From: DASRCB01 sp035653295
Lineage (GTDB): Bacteria; Acidobacteriota; Terriglobia; Bryobacterales; Bryobacteraceae
NCBI GenBank assembly: GCA_035653295.1
Contig: DASRCB010000337.1
Coordinates: 1-17,115 of the forward strand
Length of the DNA: 17,115 nucleotides
Reading direction: 5' to 3'
This document shows, piece by piece, positions 8,317 through 15,380 of this stretch (within the stretch, counting starts at the first letter, position 1; every line of letters starts with the position of its first letter). Position numbers and translations under genes: made by a program. Under the pieces are notes generated by a model. The model saw only the letters and a program-made list of their open reading frames with translations. It did no database searches and was not told the origin of the DNA.

Positions 8317-9822
8317 TTAGTGCATGGCAACAGGACCGCCGCGGCGTGGCGGCCGCTTCAGCAGAAAAAGCAGCGGCAACATTAGTATGAAGACGCCGGT
8401 GAAAATGCGGAAAATATCGATGAAGCTGAGCATCGAAGCCTGCATCTGCACCATGCCCCACAAACTGAGCAGCGTCTGCTGCTGCGACTGTGTCGGACCG
8501 CTGCCCCCGGACGACCAGAAGCCGTTCAGCATGTTTTCGACATGCCGAGTCGCCTGGCTCGACTGCGTCACGTGCGCCACCAGATAATTCGTGTGTTTCT
8601 GCAGGTACCGCGCCTGCAGCGTGGTGGCCGTGGCAATCCCGATGCTCCCACCGACATTGCGCATCAGGTTAAACAGGCTGGTGGCGTTGCCCATCTCCTC
8701 CCGCCGCACCGGCCCCATGGTCACCGTCGTCAGCGGCACGAATACCAGTCCGAGCCCGAAACCCTGAATGAACTGCGGCCAGAAGAGATTCCAGTAGCCG
8801 ACGTTCATGTTCATGGTCGAGAAGGCAAACATTGTTCCGCCGACGACCGCGAGTCCGCACGCCAGCAGTTTGCGGTTATCGAAGCGCCCGGCGATCATGC
8901 CCACGATCGGCATACCGACCATGGAGCCCATGCCGCGCGGCGCCAGGGTGAGCCCGGCCTGCGTCGCCGGATACCCGAGCAGCGTCTGTAGCCAGATCGG
9001 CAGCACGACAAGGCTGCCGTACAAACCGAAGCCGAGCAGCGTCATCAGAAAAACGCCGGTGCTGTAGGTGCGCAATCGAAAAACGTGGAGATCGACCACT
9101 GGCGCGCGCGCGGTCAGCTCACGAACTAAAAACCCGATCAGAGCAATGGTGAACAGGACGAACAGTGTGCGGATCAGGTTGGATCCGAACCAGTCCTCCT
9201 CCTGGCCCTTGTCCAGCAGGATCTGTAGGGCGCCGACCCACAACGCCAGCAGCCCGATGCCCCAGTAATCCACCTTTCCGGCGCCGCGTTTTATGTAAGG
9301 CGGGTCGAAGATGAATAGCTTCGTCATGATGATCGCGCCGATGCCGACCGGAAGGTTAATATAAAAAACCCAGCGCCAGGAATAGCTGTCGGTGAGCCAG
9401 CCGCCGAGCACCGGGCCCAGCACCGGCGCGGCGACAATGCCCAGTCCCCAGAAACCCATGGCTTTGCCGCGATCCTCCGGCGGGAAGGCTTCCAGCAGCA
9501 CCGCCTGAGACAGCGGCTGCATCGAGCCCCCGCAGGCGCCCTGGAGCAGGCGGAAGACGATGAGCATCGGAAGATTCACCGATAAACCGCACATGAGCGA
9601 GGCAATGGTGAATCCGCCTACCGAAAGCATCAGCAGGTTCTTCCGGCCGAAGTAGTTTGCCAGCCATCCGGTGATAGGCAGAATGATTGCGTTTGCCACC
9701 AGGTACGAGGTCAGAACCCAGGTGGCTTCGTCCACACTGGCGGACAGGTTTCCGGCAATGTGCGGCAGGGAAACGTTCACCACCGTGGTGTCCAGCACCT
9801 CCATGAAGGTGGCGAACATCAC
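8317..9822 (-). CDS. DHA2-family MFS drug/proton antiporter (EmrB/QacA type)
   Basis: A 14-helix inner-membrane exporter, 501 residues from the GTG at 9822. Family signatures: FMEVLDTTVVNVSLPHIAG in helix 1, motif A GWLANYFGRKN, motif B RLLQGACGGSMQP, and motif C with its extension APVLGPVLGGWLTDSYSWRW followed by FYINLPVG. DHA2 proteins expel toxic compounds using the proton gradient, often with an HlyD/EmrA adaptor and an outer-membrane channel; neither is in this window, nor is a TetR/MarR regulator. The start is odd. Family members begin helix 1 with an NPW motif, and here HVNPWIIAVS is encoded in frame just upstream of 9822, before a stop at 9898-9900. The only NTG codon there is a CTG at 9882, preceded by AAAGGGGGAG, so the real protein is probably 521 residues (to 9882). 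The coordinates given use the first conventional start. Confidence 0.9.
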   Translation of the reverse strand: MMFATFMEVLDTTVVNVSLPHIAGNLSASVDEATWVLTSYLVANAIILPITGWLANYFGRKNLLMLSVGGFTIASLMCGLSVNLPMLIVFRLLQGACGGSMQPLSQAVLLEAFPPEDRGKAMGFWGLGIVAAPVLGPVLGGWLTDSYSWRWVFYINLPVGIGAIIMTKLFIFDPPYIKRGAGKVDYWGIGLLALWVGALQILLDKGQEEDWFGSNLIRTLFVLFTIALIGFLVRELTARAPVVDLHVFRLRTYSTGVFLMTLLGFGLYGSLVVLPIWLQTLLGYPATQAGLTLAPRGMGSMVGMPIVGMIAGRFDNRKLLACGLAVVGGTMFAFSTMNMNVGYWNLFWPQFIQGFGLGLVFVPLTTVTMGPVRREEMGNATSLFNLMRNVGGSIGIATATTLQARYLQKHTNYLVAHVTQSSQATRHVENMLNGFWSSGGSGPTQSQQQTLLSLWGMVQMQASMLSFIDIFRIFTGVFILMLPLLFLLKRPPRRGGPVAMH

Positions 9823-9884
9823 CGAAACCGCGATGATCCAGGGATTTACATGCGGCGTCTCGCGCCGCGCAGCAGTGGCCAGGA

Positions 9885-9894
9885 CTCCCCCTTT
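9885..9894 (-). promoter_or_regulatory. Shine-Dalgarno-like site before an upstream CTG
   Basis: On the minus strand AAAGGGGGAG stands just before a CTG at 9882-9880, which is in frame with the exporter. The spacing is short, only 2 to 4 bases depending on the pairing register. Together with the family-conserved NPW residues encoded downstream of it, it supports a start upstream of 9822. Confidence 0.4.
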
Positions 9895-9942
9895 ATTTCA
9901 GGATGCACGACCCGCTCGCCGCGGTTCGTAAAATGGAACCAG

Positions 9943-10311
9943 ATGGCCGAAAGCTACCGCAGGTTCCAGGCGGGCCCCGACCCGTTCGGGCGCAACGCCC
10001 TCGTCGAGTTCCGCTGGCTGCAGACCGGCATCTCCATCCGCCACGCCGACACCGTGGACGTCAAGTTCATCGTCACCACCGATGGCGAGGCGCCCATCGA
10101 GCGCGTTATCGCCCTCCGCCATCCCGATCTGCTGAGACTCAGCGCCGCCACGGGACACCCTCTCACCGACGCATGGTGCCTGAAACTGGCTGCGCTGCAC
10201 CTGAAGCACATGATCCAGAGCTGGGAGGACATGGAGAAGACGCTGGTCACCGCCGAGTACGCCGACATCGAGCGGTACGCCTCGGAACTGAAAGCCGCCG
10301 CAAAGGCCTGA
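9943..10311 (+). CDS. Conserved-looking hypothetical protein, 122 aa
   Basis: I do not recognise this family. The protein is cytosolic by appearance, with no signal or membrane segment. The N-terminal half is beta-like (ALVEFRWLQTGISIRHADTVDVKFIVTTDGE) and the C-terminal half helical (AWCLKLAALHLKHMIQS, YADIERYASELKAAAKA). The ATG at 9943 was chosen because upstream codons in this frame overlap the opposite-strand exporter and read as an unlikely Arg/His-rich tail. It is divergent from the exporter gene; the space between the exporter's likely CTG start and this ATG is only about 60 bases, so both promoters must be compact. TAAAAT at 9929-9934 resembles a -10 box but lies too close to the start to be this gene's promoter. 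The next gene begins 82 bases later. Confidence 0.65.
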   Translation: MAESYRRFQAGPDPFGRNALVEFRWLQTGISIRHADTVDVKFIVTTDGEAPIERVIALRHPDLLRLSAATGHPLTDAWCLKLAALHLKHMIQSWEDMEKTLVTAEYADIERYASELKAAAKA

Positions 10312-10378
10312 GCGGCCCCTCGAAAAAAAATTCTCACCAGCCATGTCGATTTCAGCGGTCTCCGTTCGTTACCAGCGC

Positions 10379-10386
10379 GGAAGGAG
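10379..10386 (+). promoter_or_regulatory. Strong Shine-Dalgarno for the gene at 10394
   Basis: GGAAGGAG lies 7 bases before the ATG at 10394, a near-ideal ribosome binding site. It rules out the earlier in-frame ATG at 10343 and places the signal peptide exactly at the N-terminus. Confidence 0.75.
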
Positions 10387-10393
10387 AATCCGA

Positions 10394-10879
10394 ATGAACA
10401 TCCGTTTATTACTGACGGCGGCGCTGATCGCGGCCGGCCTCCACGCTGGAGACGCGGCGACTGCTTTCGAGCGCATGAAGAGCCTCGCGGGCGAGTGGGA
10501 GGGAAACACGAAAACCGGCAAGGCCCACCTGACCTGGGAAGTGGTTTCCGGCGGTAACGCGGTGCTGGAGCGCGAATCCGCCGACGGCATGCCCACCATG
10601 ATCACCGTCTACTATGTCGACGGCGACCGTTTGCTGCTGACCCATTACTGCATGGCGGGGAACGAGCCGCGCATCCAGGCGCGCCACTTCGATCCCGCGA
10701 CTGGCGAACTGAAGTTTGAATTCCTGGACGCGGCCAACCTCGCCAGCCCCAGAGACGGCCATATGCACGACGCTACGCTGCGCCTCATCGATCACGATCA
10801 CGTGGCCAGCGCCTGGGAGTTCTATCAGGACGGCAAACCGAAGTTCAGCGAGAGCTTCGAGTACACCAGAATCCACTAA
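10394..10879 (+). CDS. Small secreted protein of unknown function, beta-barrel-like
   Basis: A 161-residue protein with a signal peptide (MNIRLLLTAALIAAGLHAGD). The mature part begins with FERMKSLAGEWEGNT, the opening seen in several lipocalin/DUF1579-like small beta-barrels, then alternates strands (HLTWEVVSGGNAVLERES, MITVYYVDGDRLLLTHYC, LKFEFLDAANL, DATLRLIDHDHVASAWEF). One Cys (86) and a His-rich stretch (GHMHDA at 122-127, DHDH at 133-136) are notable. A ligand-binding or stress-related periplasmic role is possible but not shown. It ends 10 bases before the YCII gene, so it is probably co-transcribed with the YCII-sigma pair and may be a member or target of that unit. Confidence 0.7.
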   Translation: MNIRLLLTAALIAAGLHAGDAATAFERMKSLAGEWEGNTKTGKAHLTWEVVSGGNAVLERESADGMPTMITVYYVDGDRLLLTHYCMAGNEPRIQARHFDPATGELKFEFLDAANLASPRDGHMHDATLRLIDHDHVASAWEFYQDGKPKFSESFEYTRIH

Positions 10880-10889
10880 GGACAAACCG

Positions 10890-11231
10890 ATGCCACAATA
10901 CATGCTGTTGCTCTACGACGATCCCTCAGGCTGGGCGAAGCTCAGCCCCGACGAAATGCAGAAGGCGCTGGAGAAATACATGGCGTGGGGTCAAAAGCCC
11001 TTCATGGTTCGCGCCGTCCGCCTGGCCGAGGATCCCGGTCGCGTCATCCGCGGCAGTCAGGGCGAAAAGCCGCGCGCCACCGACGGCCCGTACAGCGAAA
11101 CGAAGGAAGTGCTGGGCGGATATTACCTCATTGAGGCGGCGAATTACGATGAAGCCGTGCAGCGCACCATGGATCACCCGCATCTGGAGTACGGCGGAAC
11201 TATCGAAGTCCGCCAGACCTGGGGAGAGTGA
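10890..11231 (+). CDS. YCII/DGPF-domain protein
   Basis: A 113-residue small ferredoxin-like alpha-beta protein of the YCII-related family. It opens with YMLLLYDDPSGW, and the family signature DGPYSETKEVLGGYYLIEA sits at 65-83. The ending LEYGGTIEVRQTW is also typical. Members of this group are nearly always encoded next to ECF42 sigma factors, as here; their biochemical role is unsettled. Compared with relatives I remember, the segment after residue 35 (GQKPFMVRAVRLAEDPGR) looks several residues short, lacking the usual glycine-containing turn. The stop overlaps the sigma start by 4 bases (GTGA), implying translational coupling. Confidence 0.85.
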   Translation: MPQYMLLLYDDPSGWAKLSPDEMQKALEKYMAWGQKPFMVRAVRLAEDPGRVIRGSQGEKPRATDGPYSETKEVLGGYYLIEAANYDEAVQRTMDHPHLEYGGTIEVRQTWGE

Positions 11232-12479
11232 GCGAAGGGCCCGAGCCCGGCGTGCTTCTGGAGCACCTGTTCCGTCATCAGGCGGGGCGCATGGTGTCCC
11301 ATCTGGCGCGTGTGCTCGGGCCGGCGCATCTGGACGTAGCCGAAGACAGTGTCCAGAACGCCATGCTGCGCGCCATGCAGACGTGGCCGCAGCAGGGTCT
11401 GCCCGAGAATCCTCCCGCCTGGCTCTTCCGCGTCGCCAATAACATCGCCATCGACGCGCTGCGCCACAGACGGCTGCTGGGCGACAAGAGCGAGGCGATC
11501 GCGCTGGAGATGGCGCGGGCGGCCGTTCCCGCGCCCGAAGACGCCGCCATTGCCGAGCAACTGCGCGACGACGAACTGCGCATGATCTTCAATGTGCTGC
11601 CATCCGGAATTGTCGCGCGACACCAGCGTGGCCCTTAGCCTCAAAACTGTCGGCGGCTTCAGCGTACGGGAAATCGCCCGCGCGTTCCTCTCCGATGAAA
11701 CCGCCATCGCACAGCGGCTGGTCCGCGCGAAGCGCACGATCCGCGAGCGCCGGCTTTCGCTGGAAATGCCCACCGGCGCCGAACTCAACCAGCGGCTGGG
11801 CGCCGTGCTGGAGGTGGTGTACTTCATGTTCAATGAAGGTTACGCCGCGCACCAGGGAGAGGATCTGATCCGGCAGGACCTTTGCATGGAAGCGTTGCGA
11901 TTGGGCCGTCTTATCGCGCTTTCGCCCATCGCCACGCCGCGTGTGCACGCCCTGGTGGCCCTGATGGCTTTCCAGGCAGCTCGCCTGCCCGCGCGCGTCG
12001 ATCACGCCGGTGACCTGATACTCCTTGAACAACAAGACCACGGCCGCTGGGACCGCTGCCTCATCGCTCTCGGATTTCATCACTTCGACCGCAGCATCGC
12101 GGGCGAGGATGTCAGCGAGTTTCACGTGCAGGCGGCCATAGCCGCGACGCATTCGCGTGCAAGCGACGGCGAGTCCATCGACTGGCCAGTCATCCTCGAA
12201 CTTTACGATCAGCTGCTCGCCATGAACCCGTCGCCCGTCGTGGCGCTCAATCGGGCTGTCGCCGTGGCCCGCGTGCACGGACCGGAAGCGGCGCTGCGCG
12301 CCATCGAGCCGCTGGCTTTGCGCGAGTATTATCTGCTGCTCGCCGTCCGTGGTCACCTGCTGCTCGAGCTCGGCCTCTGTGAGCGCGCCGCCTCGTGCTT
12401 CCGTTCGGCGCTGGAGTGCCCGTGTTCGGCGCCGGAGCGGCGGTTTCTCCAGCGCCGGCTTGAGGAATGTCGCCAGTAA
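11228..12479 (+). pseudogene. ECF42-like sigma factor interrupted by a frameshift
   Basis: Two overlapping frames together encode one protein. The first (GTG 11228 to stop 11636-11638) holds sigma region 2: AEDSVQNAMLRAMQTWP, then NPPAWLFRVANNIAIDALRHRR. The second, in frame from 11592 to 12479, holds the family junction MCCHPELSRDTSVALSLKTV, region 4 (VREIARAFLSDETAIAQRL, VRAKRTIRER) and the long ECF42 C-terminal extension with FNEGY and a TPR-like end (NPSPVVALNRAVAVAR). Joining 11228-11590 to 11592-12479 gives about 416 residues, the usual length. The single extra A lies at the junction TTC-A-ATG. ECF42 members have no anti-sigma factor; the C-terminal extension is thought to control them. 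If the frameshift is real, the fragment made lacks region 4 and should not work; if it is a sequence error, the gene is intact. The downstream secreted gene overlaps the 3' end by 13 bases. Confidence 0.85.
11588..11595 (+). other. Single-base frameshift site in the sigma gene
   Basis: The bases TTCAATGT should read TTCATGT for the family sequence ...RMIF-MCCHPELSRD. One A at 11591/11592 is surplus. No known programmed frameshift signal (slippery run, in-frame stop with rare codon, or stem-loop) is apparent. Confidence 0.8.
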
Positions 12480-13126
12480 TTCACAGGTCCGCTCTGCTGC
12501 TGCTGCTCATCGCTCAGGCGCACGCCTGGGATCGCATCGTTTGGACCGGCAGCGGGCGAAGGGTAGACGTGCCCGTGGCGCATCGGCTGTCGTGGTTTGA
12601 ACGGCAGGCTTCCGGAGCCGAGCTACAGCGGATCGGCGCGCTCGCCGGATTCCCCATCGTTTCCCTGCTCAGCCACTCGCTTAAGCGGAAGTCAATTCTG
12701 GTGAGAACGGGCCCGGACCGCTGGTTGGAGATTTATCATCTGGAGGCCGCCTACGTGGTAACGGAGCTCACTCCGGTCCGCATCGTCAAAGCCTCGGATG
12801 AACCAGTGCTGGCGACCATGGATTCCGACGGTGGCAACGCGGGCGGGTGCTTCGAAGCGTACTGGTGGTTCGACTCCTCGGGCGCCCACGAGATCGATTT
12901 CTCGGCAGTTCGCGCTGGCATCGCGAAGCGCCTGGCGCCGGGCGCGCGGTTCATGACCGGTTGCGCAAACCTGGACCTCGGCCACCAGGAGATCCGAGCC
13001 GCGGTTCAAAAGCAGGATGCCGAATGCCACGCCTGCGGCTGGATCGGCGAGGTCACGGCGCGTTTCCGCCTCGCGGGCGCGCGCGCCGAATCGGCACAAA
13101 TCTCGTTCCGTCCGACCTCCCAGTGA
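12467..13126 (+). CDS. Secreted hypothetical protein with four cysteines
   Basis: A 219-residue protein. A leader with HRSALLLLLIAQAHA at residues 6-20 indicates export. No known domain is recognised. The mature protein has strand-rich segments (RKSILVRTGPDRWLEIYHLE, FEAYWWFDSSGAHEIDFSAV) and four Cys residues at 128, 166, 187 and 190; the last two form C-H-A-C. They could make two disulfides in the periplasm or, less likely, a metal site. The ATG at 12467 overlaps the sigma gene's end by 13 bases, so the gene is probably translated from the same mRNA. mtaB starts 15 bases after its stop. Function unknown. Confidence 0.7.
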   Translation: MSPVIHRSALLLLLIAQAHAWDRIVWTGSGRRVDVPVAHRLSWFERQASGAELQRIGALAGFPIVSLLSHSLKRKSILVRTGPDRWLEIYHLEAAYVVTELTPVRIVKASDEPVLATMDSDGGNAGGCFEAYWWFDSSGAHEIDFSAVRAGIAKRLAPGARFMTGCANLDLGHQEIRAAVQKQDAECHACGWIGEVTARFRLAGARAESAQISFRPTSQ

Positions 13127-13141
13127 GGCGTTCCGGCTACC

Positions 13142-14443
13142 ATGGTCAAAGTGGCGAGCACCTTCTTCGTTCAGAACTTTGGCTGCCGGGCGTCGCAGGC
13201 TGACGGGGCCGCCATCGAGAGCGCGCTGGCGCGGCGGGGGTTCGTCAGCACGGGCGAAATCGAGCAGGCTGAGCTAGTTATCCTGAATACCTGCACTGTT
13301 ACTTCAACGGCTGACGAGGACCTCCGGCAGGCCGTCCGCCGCGTCTGCCGAACGAACCCGGGAGCGCGCATTCTGGTCACCGGCTGTTACGCCCAGCGCG
13401 CGCCCGACGAGGTGGCCGCGCTGCCCGGGGTGAGCTGGGTGGTCGGCAACTCGCACAAAACATCGATTCCCGATCTACTCACCGCACCCGACCTCGATTA
13501 CCACGGTTTCGTGCGCGTGGGCGACATCTTCGCGCAACGGGATTTCCTCGCCGCGCCGGTCGAAGATGCGGCCGGCGATCGAACGCGGCCGAACCTGAAA
13601 ATCCAGGATGGCTGCCCCAACCGGTGCTCGTTCTGCATTATTCCCTTTGTGCGCGGTCACAGCCGCAGCGCGCCGGCGGACGATGTGGTCGCGCAGATCC
13701 GGGCTCTCAGCGCGCGGTATCGCGAAGTCGTCCTCAGCGGGATTAATCTGGGCCGATGGGGCCGGGAGCCAGGCAGCCGGATACGCCTCCCGGATCTGCT
13801 CCGGCGCATCCTTGCCGAGACGGAAATTGAGCGACTGCGCCTGAGCTCGGTAGAGCCAATGGACTTCAGCGACGACCTGCTGGGGCTCATGGCAGAATCG
13901 CCGCGGATTGCAAAGCACGTGCACGCACCGCTGCAGTCCGGGTGCGACACGGTGTTGCGGCGGATGCGCCGCAAGTACCGGCCGAGACATTATGAGGACC
14001 GTGTCCGCCGCGCTCGCGCGCTGATGCCCGAGGCCGCGATCGGCGCGGACGTGATGGTCGGCTTCCCCGGCGAGACCGACGAGGAGTTCGAAGAGAGCCG
14101 CCGGTTTATCGAGAGCCTTCCGTTTAACTACCTGCACGTGTTCACGTACTCGGAGCGCCCAGGCACGCCGGCGGCGGAAGCCGGGGATCAGATTCCGATG
14201 CGACTTCGGAAGGAACGCAACCGCGTACTGCGCGAGCTGGCGGCGCAAAAAAACCTGGAGTTCCGGCGGTCGTTCGTAGGGCGCCGGTTGTCGGTAGTGA
14301 CTCTGGAGCAGGGCGCCCTGAGCGATAACTTCGTGCGAGTGGAGCTGGCGCAGGCACGCGCGGCAAATCAAATCGTCGAAATCGAAATTGGCGCGACGAC
14401 TGCGACCGGGCTGCGCGAAGCGGCTGCGTTCAACATTCTTTGA
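13142..14443 (+). CDS. mtaB: tRNA t6A37 methylthiotransferase MtaB
   Basis: A radical-SAM enzyme that adds a methylthio group to N6-threonylcarbamoyladenosine at position 37 of ANN-decoding tRNAs, giving ms2t6A. It has 433 residues in the family's three-part layout. The N-terminal UPF0004 domain carries the auxiliary-cluster cysteines C15 (NFGCRAS), C51 (NTCTVT) and C82 (TGCYAQ). The radical-SAM motif C158-x3-C162-x2-C165 lies in DGCPNRCSFCIIPFVRGHSRS. A TRAM-like C-terminal region (from about 365) should bind tRNA. NFGCR and the IIPFVRGHSRS form point to MtaB rather than MiaB (IVPYxRG) or RimO. All six cluster cysteines are present. The ATG at 13142 has a GAGGCG about 12 bases upstream. The stop TGA directly abuts the recR stop on the other strand. 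Confidence 0.93.
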   Translation: MVKVASTFFVQNFGCRASQADGAAIESALARRGFVSTGEIEQAELVILNTCTVTSTADEDLRQAVRRVCRTNPGARILVTGCYAQRAPDEVAALPGVSWVVGNSHKTSIPDLLTAPDLDYHGFVRVGDIFAQRDFLAAPVEDAAGDRTRPNLKIQDGCPNRCSFCIIPFVRGHSRSAPADDVVAQIRALSARYREVVLSGINLGRWGREPGSRIRLPDLLRRILAETEIERLRLSSVEPMDFSDDLLGLMAESPRIAKHVHAPLQSGCDTVLRRMRRKYRPRHYEDRVRRARALMPEAAIGADVMVGFPGETDEEFEESRRFIESLPFNYLHVFTYSERPGTPAAEAGDQIPMRLRKERNRVLRELAAQKNLEFRRSFVGRRLSVVTLEQGALSDNFVRVELAQARAANQIVEIEIGATTATGLREAAAFNIL

Positions 14444-15043
14444 TCACATTTCGCGGCGGTTCTCGAGCGAGCGGCTCATGGTGACTTCGTCGGTGAATTC
14501 CAGGTCGCTGCCCACCGGGATACCCATCCCGATCCGTGTCACGCGCACTCCCAGGGGCTTCAGCAGCCGCGAAAGGTAAACTGCCGTCGCCTCCCCCTCC
14601 ACGGTAGGATTCGTCGCCACGATCACCTCGCTCACCGTGCCGTCCTGCATGCGGTCGATCAGACCTTTGATCTGCAACTGCTCGGGGCCGATGCCGCGCA
14701 GCGGTGAAATGGCGCCCTGCAGCACGTGATACACGCCGGCAAACTGGCGCGTGGTTTCAATCGCCACGATGTTGTGCGCCTCCTCCACCACGCATACGCT
14801 GCCATGGTCCCGGTGTGGGTCGCGGCAGAACATGCACAGCTCGGCATCGGTGATGTTATTGCAAACCGTGCACACCTGAAGCTTGTCCTTCACGTCAAGC
14901 ACTGCCTGCGCGAGTCGCTCCGCGTCCTCGCGCTGCGCACGGAGCAGATGAAACGCAATGCGCTGCGCCGATTTCTGGCCAATGCCTGGCAGCCGCTTGA
15001 ATTCCTGAACGAGACGCGCCAGCGGCTCCGCGAACCCCGCCAT
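14444..15043 (-). CDS. recR: Recombination mediator protein RecR
   Basis: Part of the RecFOR pathway: with RecO it loads RecA on gapped single-stranded DNA covered by SSB. It has 199 residues, the normal length. It shows the helix-hairpin-helix region (FKRLPGIGQKSAQRIAFHLL at 15-34), a four-Cys zinc finger (C58, C61, C70, C73 in CTVCNNITDAELCMFC) and a Toprim domain with CVVEEAHNIVAIE (catalytic-type E87) and NPTVEGEATAVYL. The conserved ending RIGMGIPVGSDLEFTDEVTM is intact. The ATG at 15043 directly follows the ebfC TAA with no gap and no own Shine-Dalgarno, so translation is probably coupled to ebfC. Confidence 0.96.
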   Translation of the reverse strand: MAGFAEPLARLVQEFKRLPGIGQKSAQRIAFHLLRAQREDAERLAQAVLDVKDKLQVCTVCNNITDAELCMFCRDPHRDHGSVCVVEEAHNIVAIETTRQFAGVYHVLQGAISPLRGIGPEQLQIKGLIDRMQDGTVSEVIVATNPTVEGEATAVYLSRLLKPLGVRVTRIGMGIPVGSDLEFTDEVTMSRSLENRREM

Positions 15044-15352
15044 TTAGAACAGGCCAGGCGGCAGGCCCAGGCCGCCGAGCATGCCGCCTACCTTGCTCTG
15101 CGCCTCATCGTCCACCTTCTTGACGGCCTCATTGAAAGCGGCCATGACCATGTCCTGCAGCATCTCCACGTCGCCGGCCGCCTCAGGGTCGATCTTCACG
15201 CTCGTGACATGCTTCTGGCCATCCATGGCCACCGTCACCATGCCTCCGCCGGCCGACGCCTCCACTCGGATCTGCGCAATCTCTTCCTGCATGCGCTGCT
15301 GCATGGCCTGCGCCTGTTTCATCATGGACTGCATATTACCCGGCATCTTCAT
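15044..15352 (-). CDS. ebfC: Nucleoid-associated protein YbaB/EbfC
   Basis: A small DNA-binding dimer, 102 residues from the ATG at 15352. The N-terminus NMQSMMKQAQAMQQRMQEEI is the family helix; VEASAGGGMVTVAMDGQKHV and DPEAAGDVEMLQDMVMAAFN are the conserved core; the tail is Gly-rich. The chosen ATG has GGAG (15362-15359) at 6-base spacing on the minus strand, while a GTG at 15364 used as start would overlap that ribosome binding site. It sits between dnaX and recR in the widely conserved order, with a 28-base gap to the dnaX stop. Confidence 0.94.
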   Translation of the reverse strand: MKMPGNMQSMMKQAQAMQQRMQEEIAQIRVEASAGGGMVTVAMDGQKHVTSVKIDPEAAGDVEMLQDMVMAAFNEAVKKVDDEAQSKVGGMLGGLGLPPGLF

Positions 15353-15366
15353 GGGAATCTCCACTC

Positions 15367-15380
15367 ACCGCCGAGGCGGT
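15367..15380 (-). other. Short perfect hairpin between dnaX and ebfC
   Basis: ACCGCCTCGGCGGT (minus strand) is a perfect inverted repeat that follows the dnaX stop at once and ends about 4 bases before the ebfC Shine-Dalgarno. It is not followed by a U-tract, so it is not a normal terminator; it may influence the balance of DnaX and EbfC by mRNA processing or ribosome access. Confidence 0.4.

Noticed and set aside
9760..9942. Upstream extension of the 122-residue hypothetical gene to 9760
   Set aside because: It runs antisense through the exporter gene and encodes an Arg/His-rich tail typical of a shadow frame; the protein-like sequence begins at the ATG at 9943.
10322..10331. Run of A (CGAAAAAAAATTC) as a terminator tail
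   Set aside because: A plus-strand terminator would need Ts; on the minus strand no gene ends here and no GC stem adjoins the run.
10343..10393. Longer start for the 161-residue secreted protein
   Set aside because: GGAAGGAG sits 7 bases before the ATG at 10394, and the extension would bury the signal peptide.
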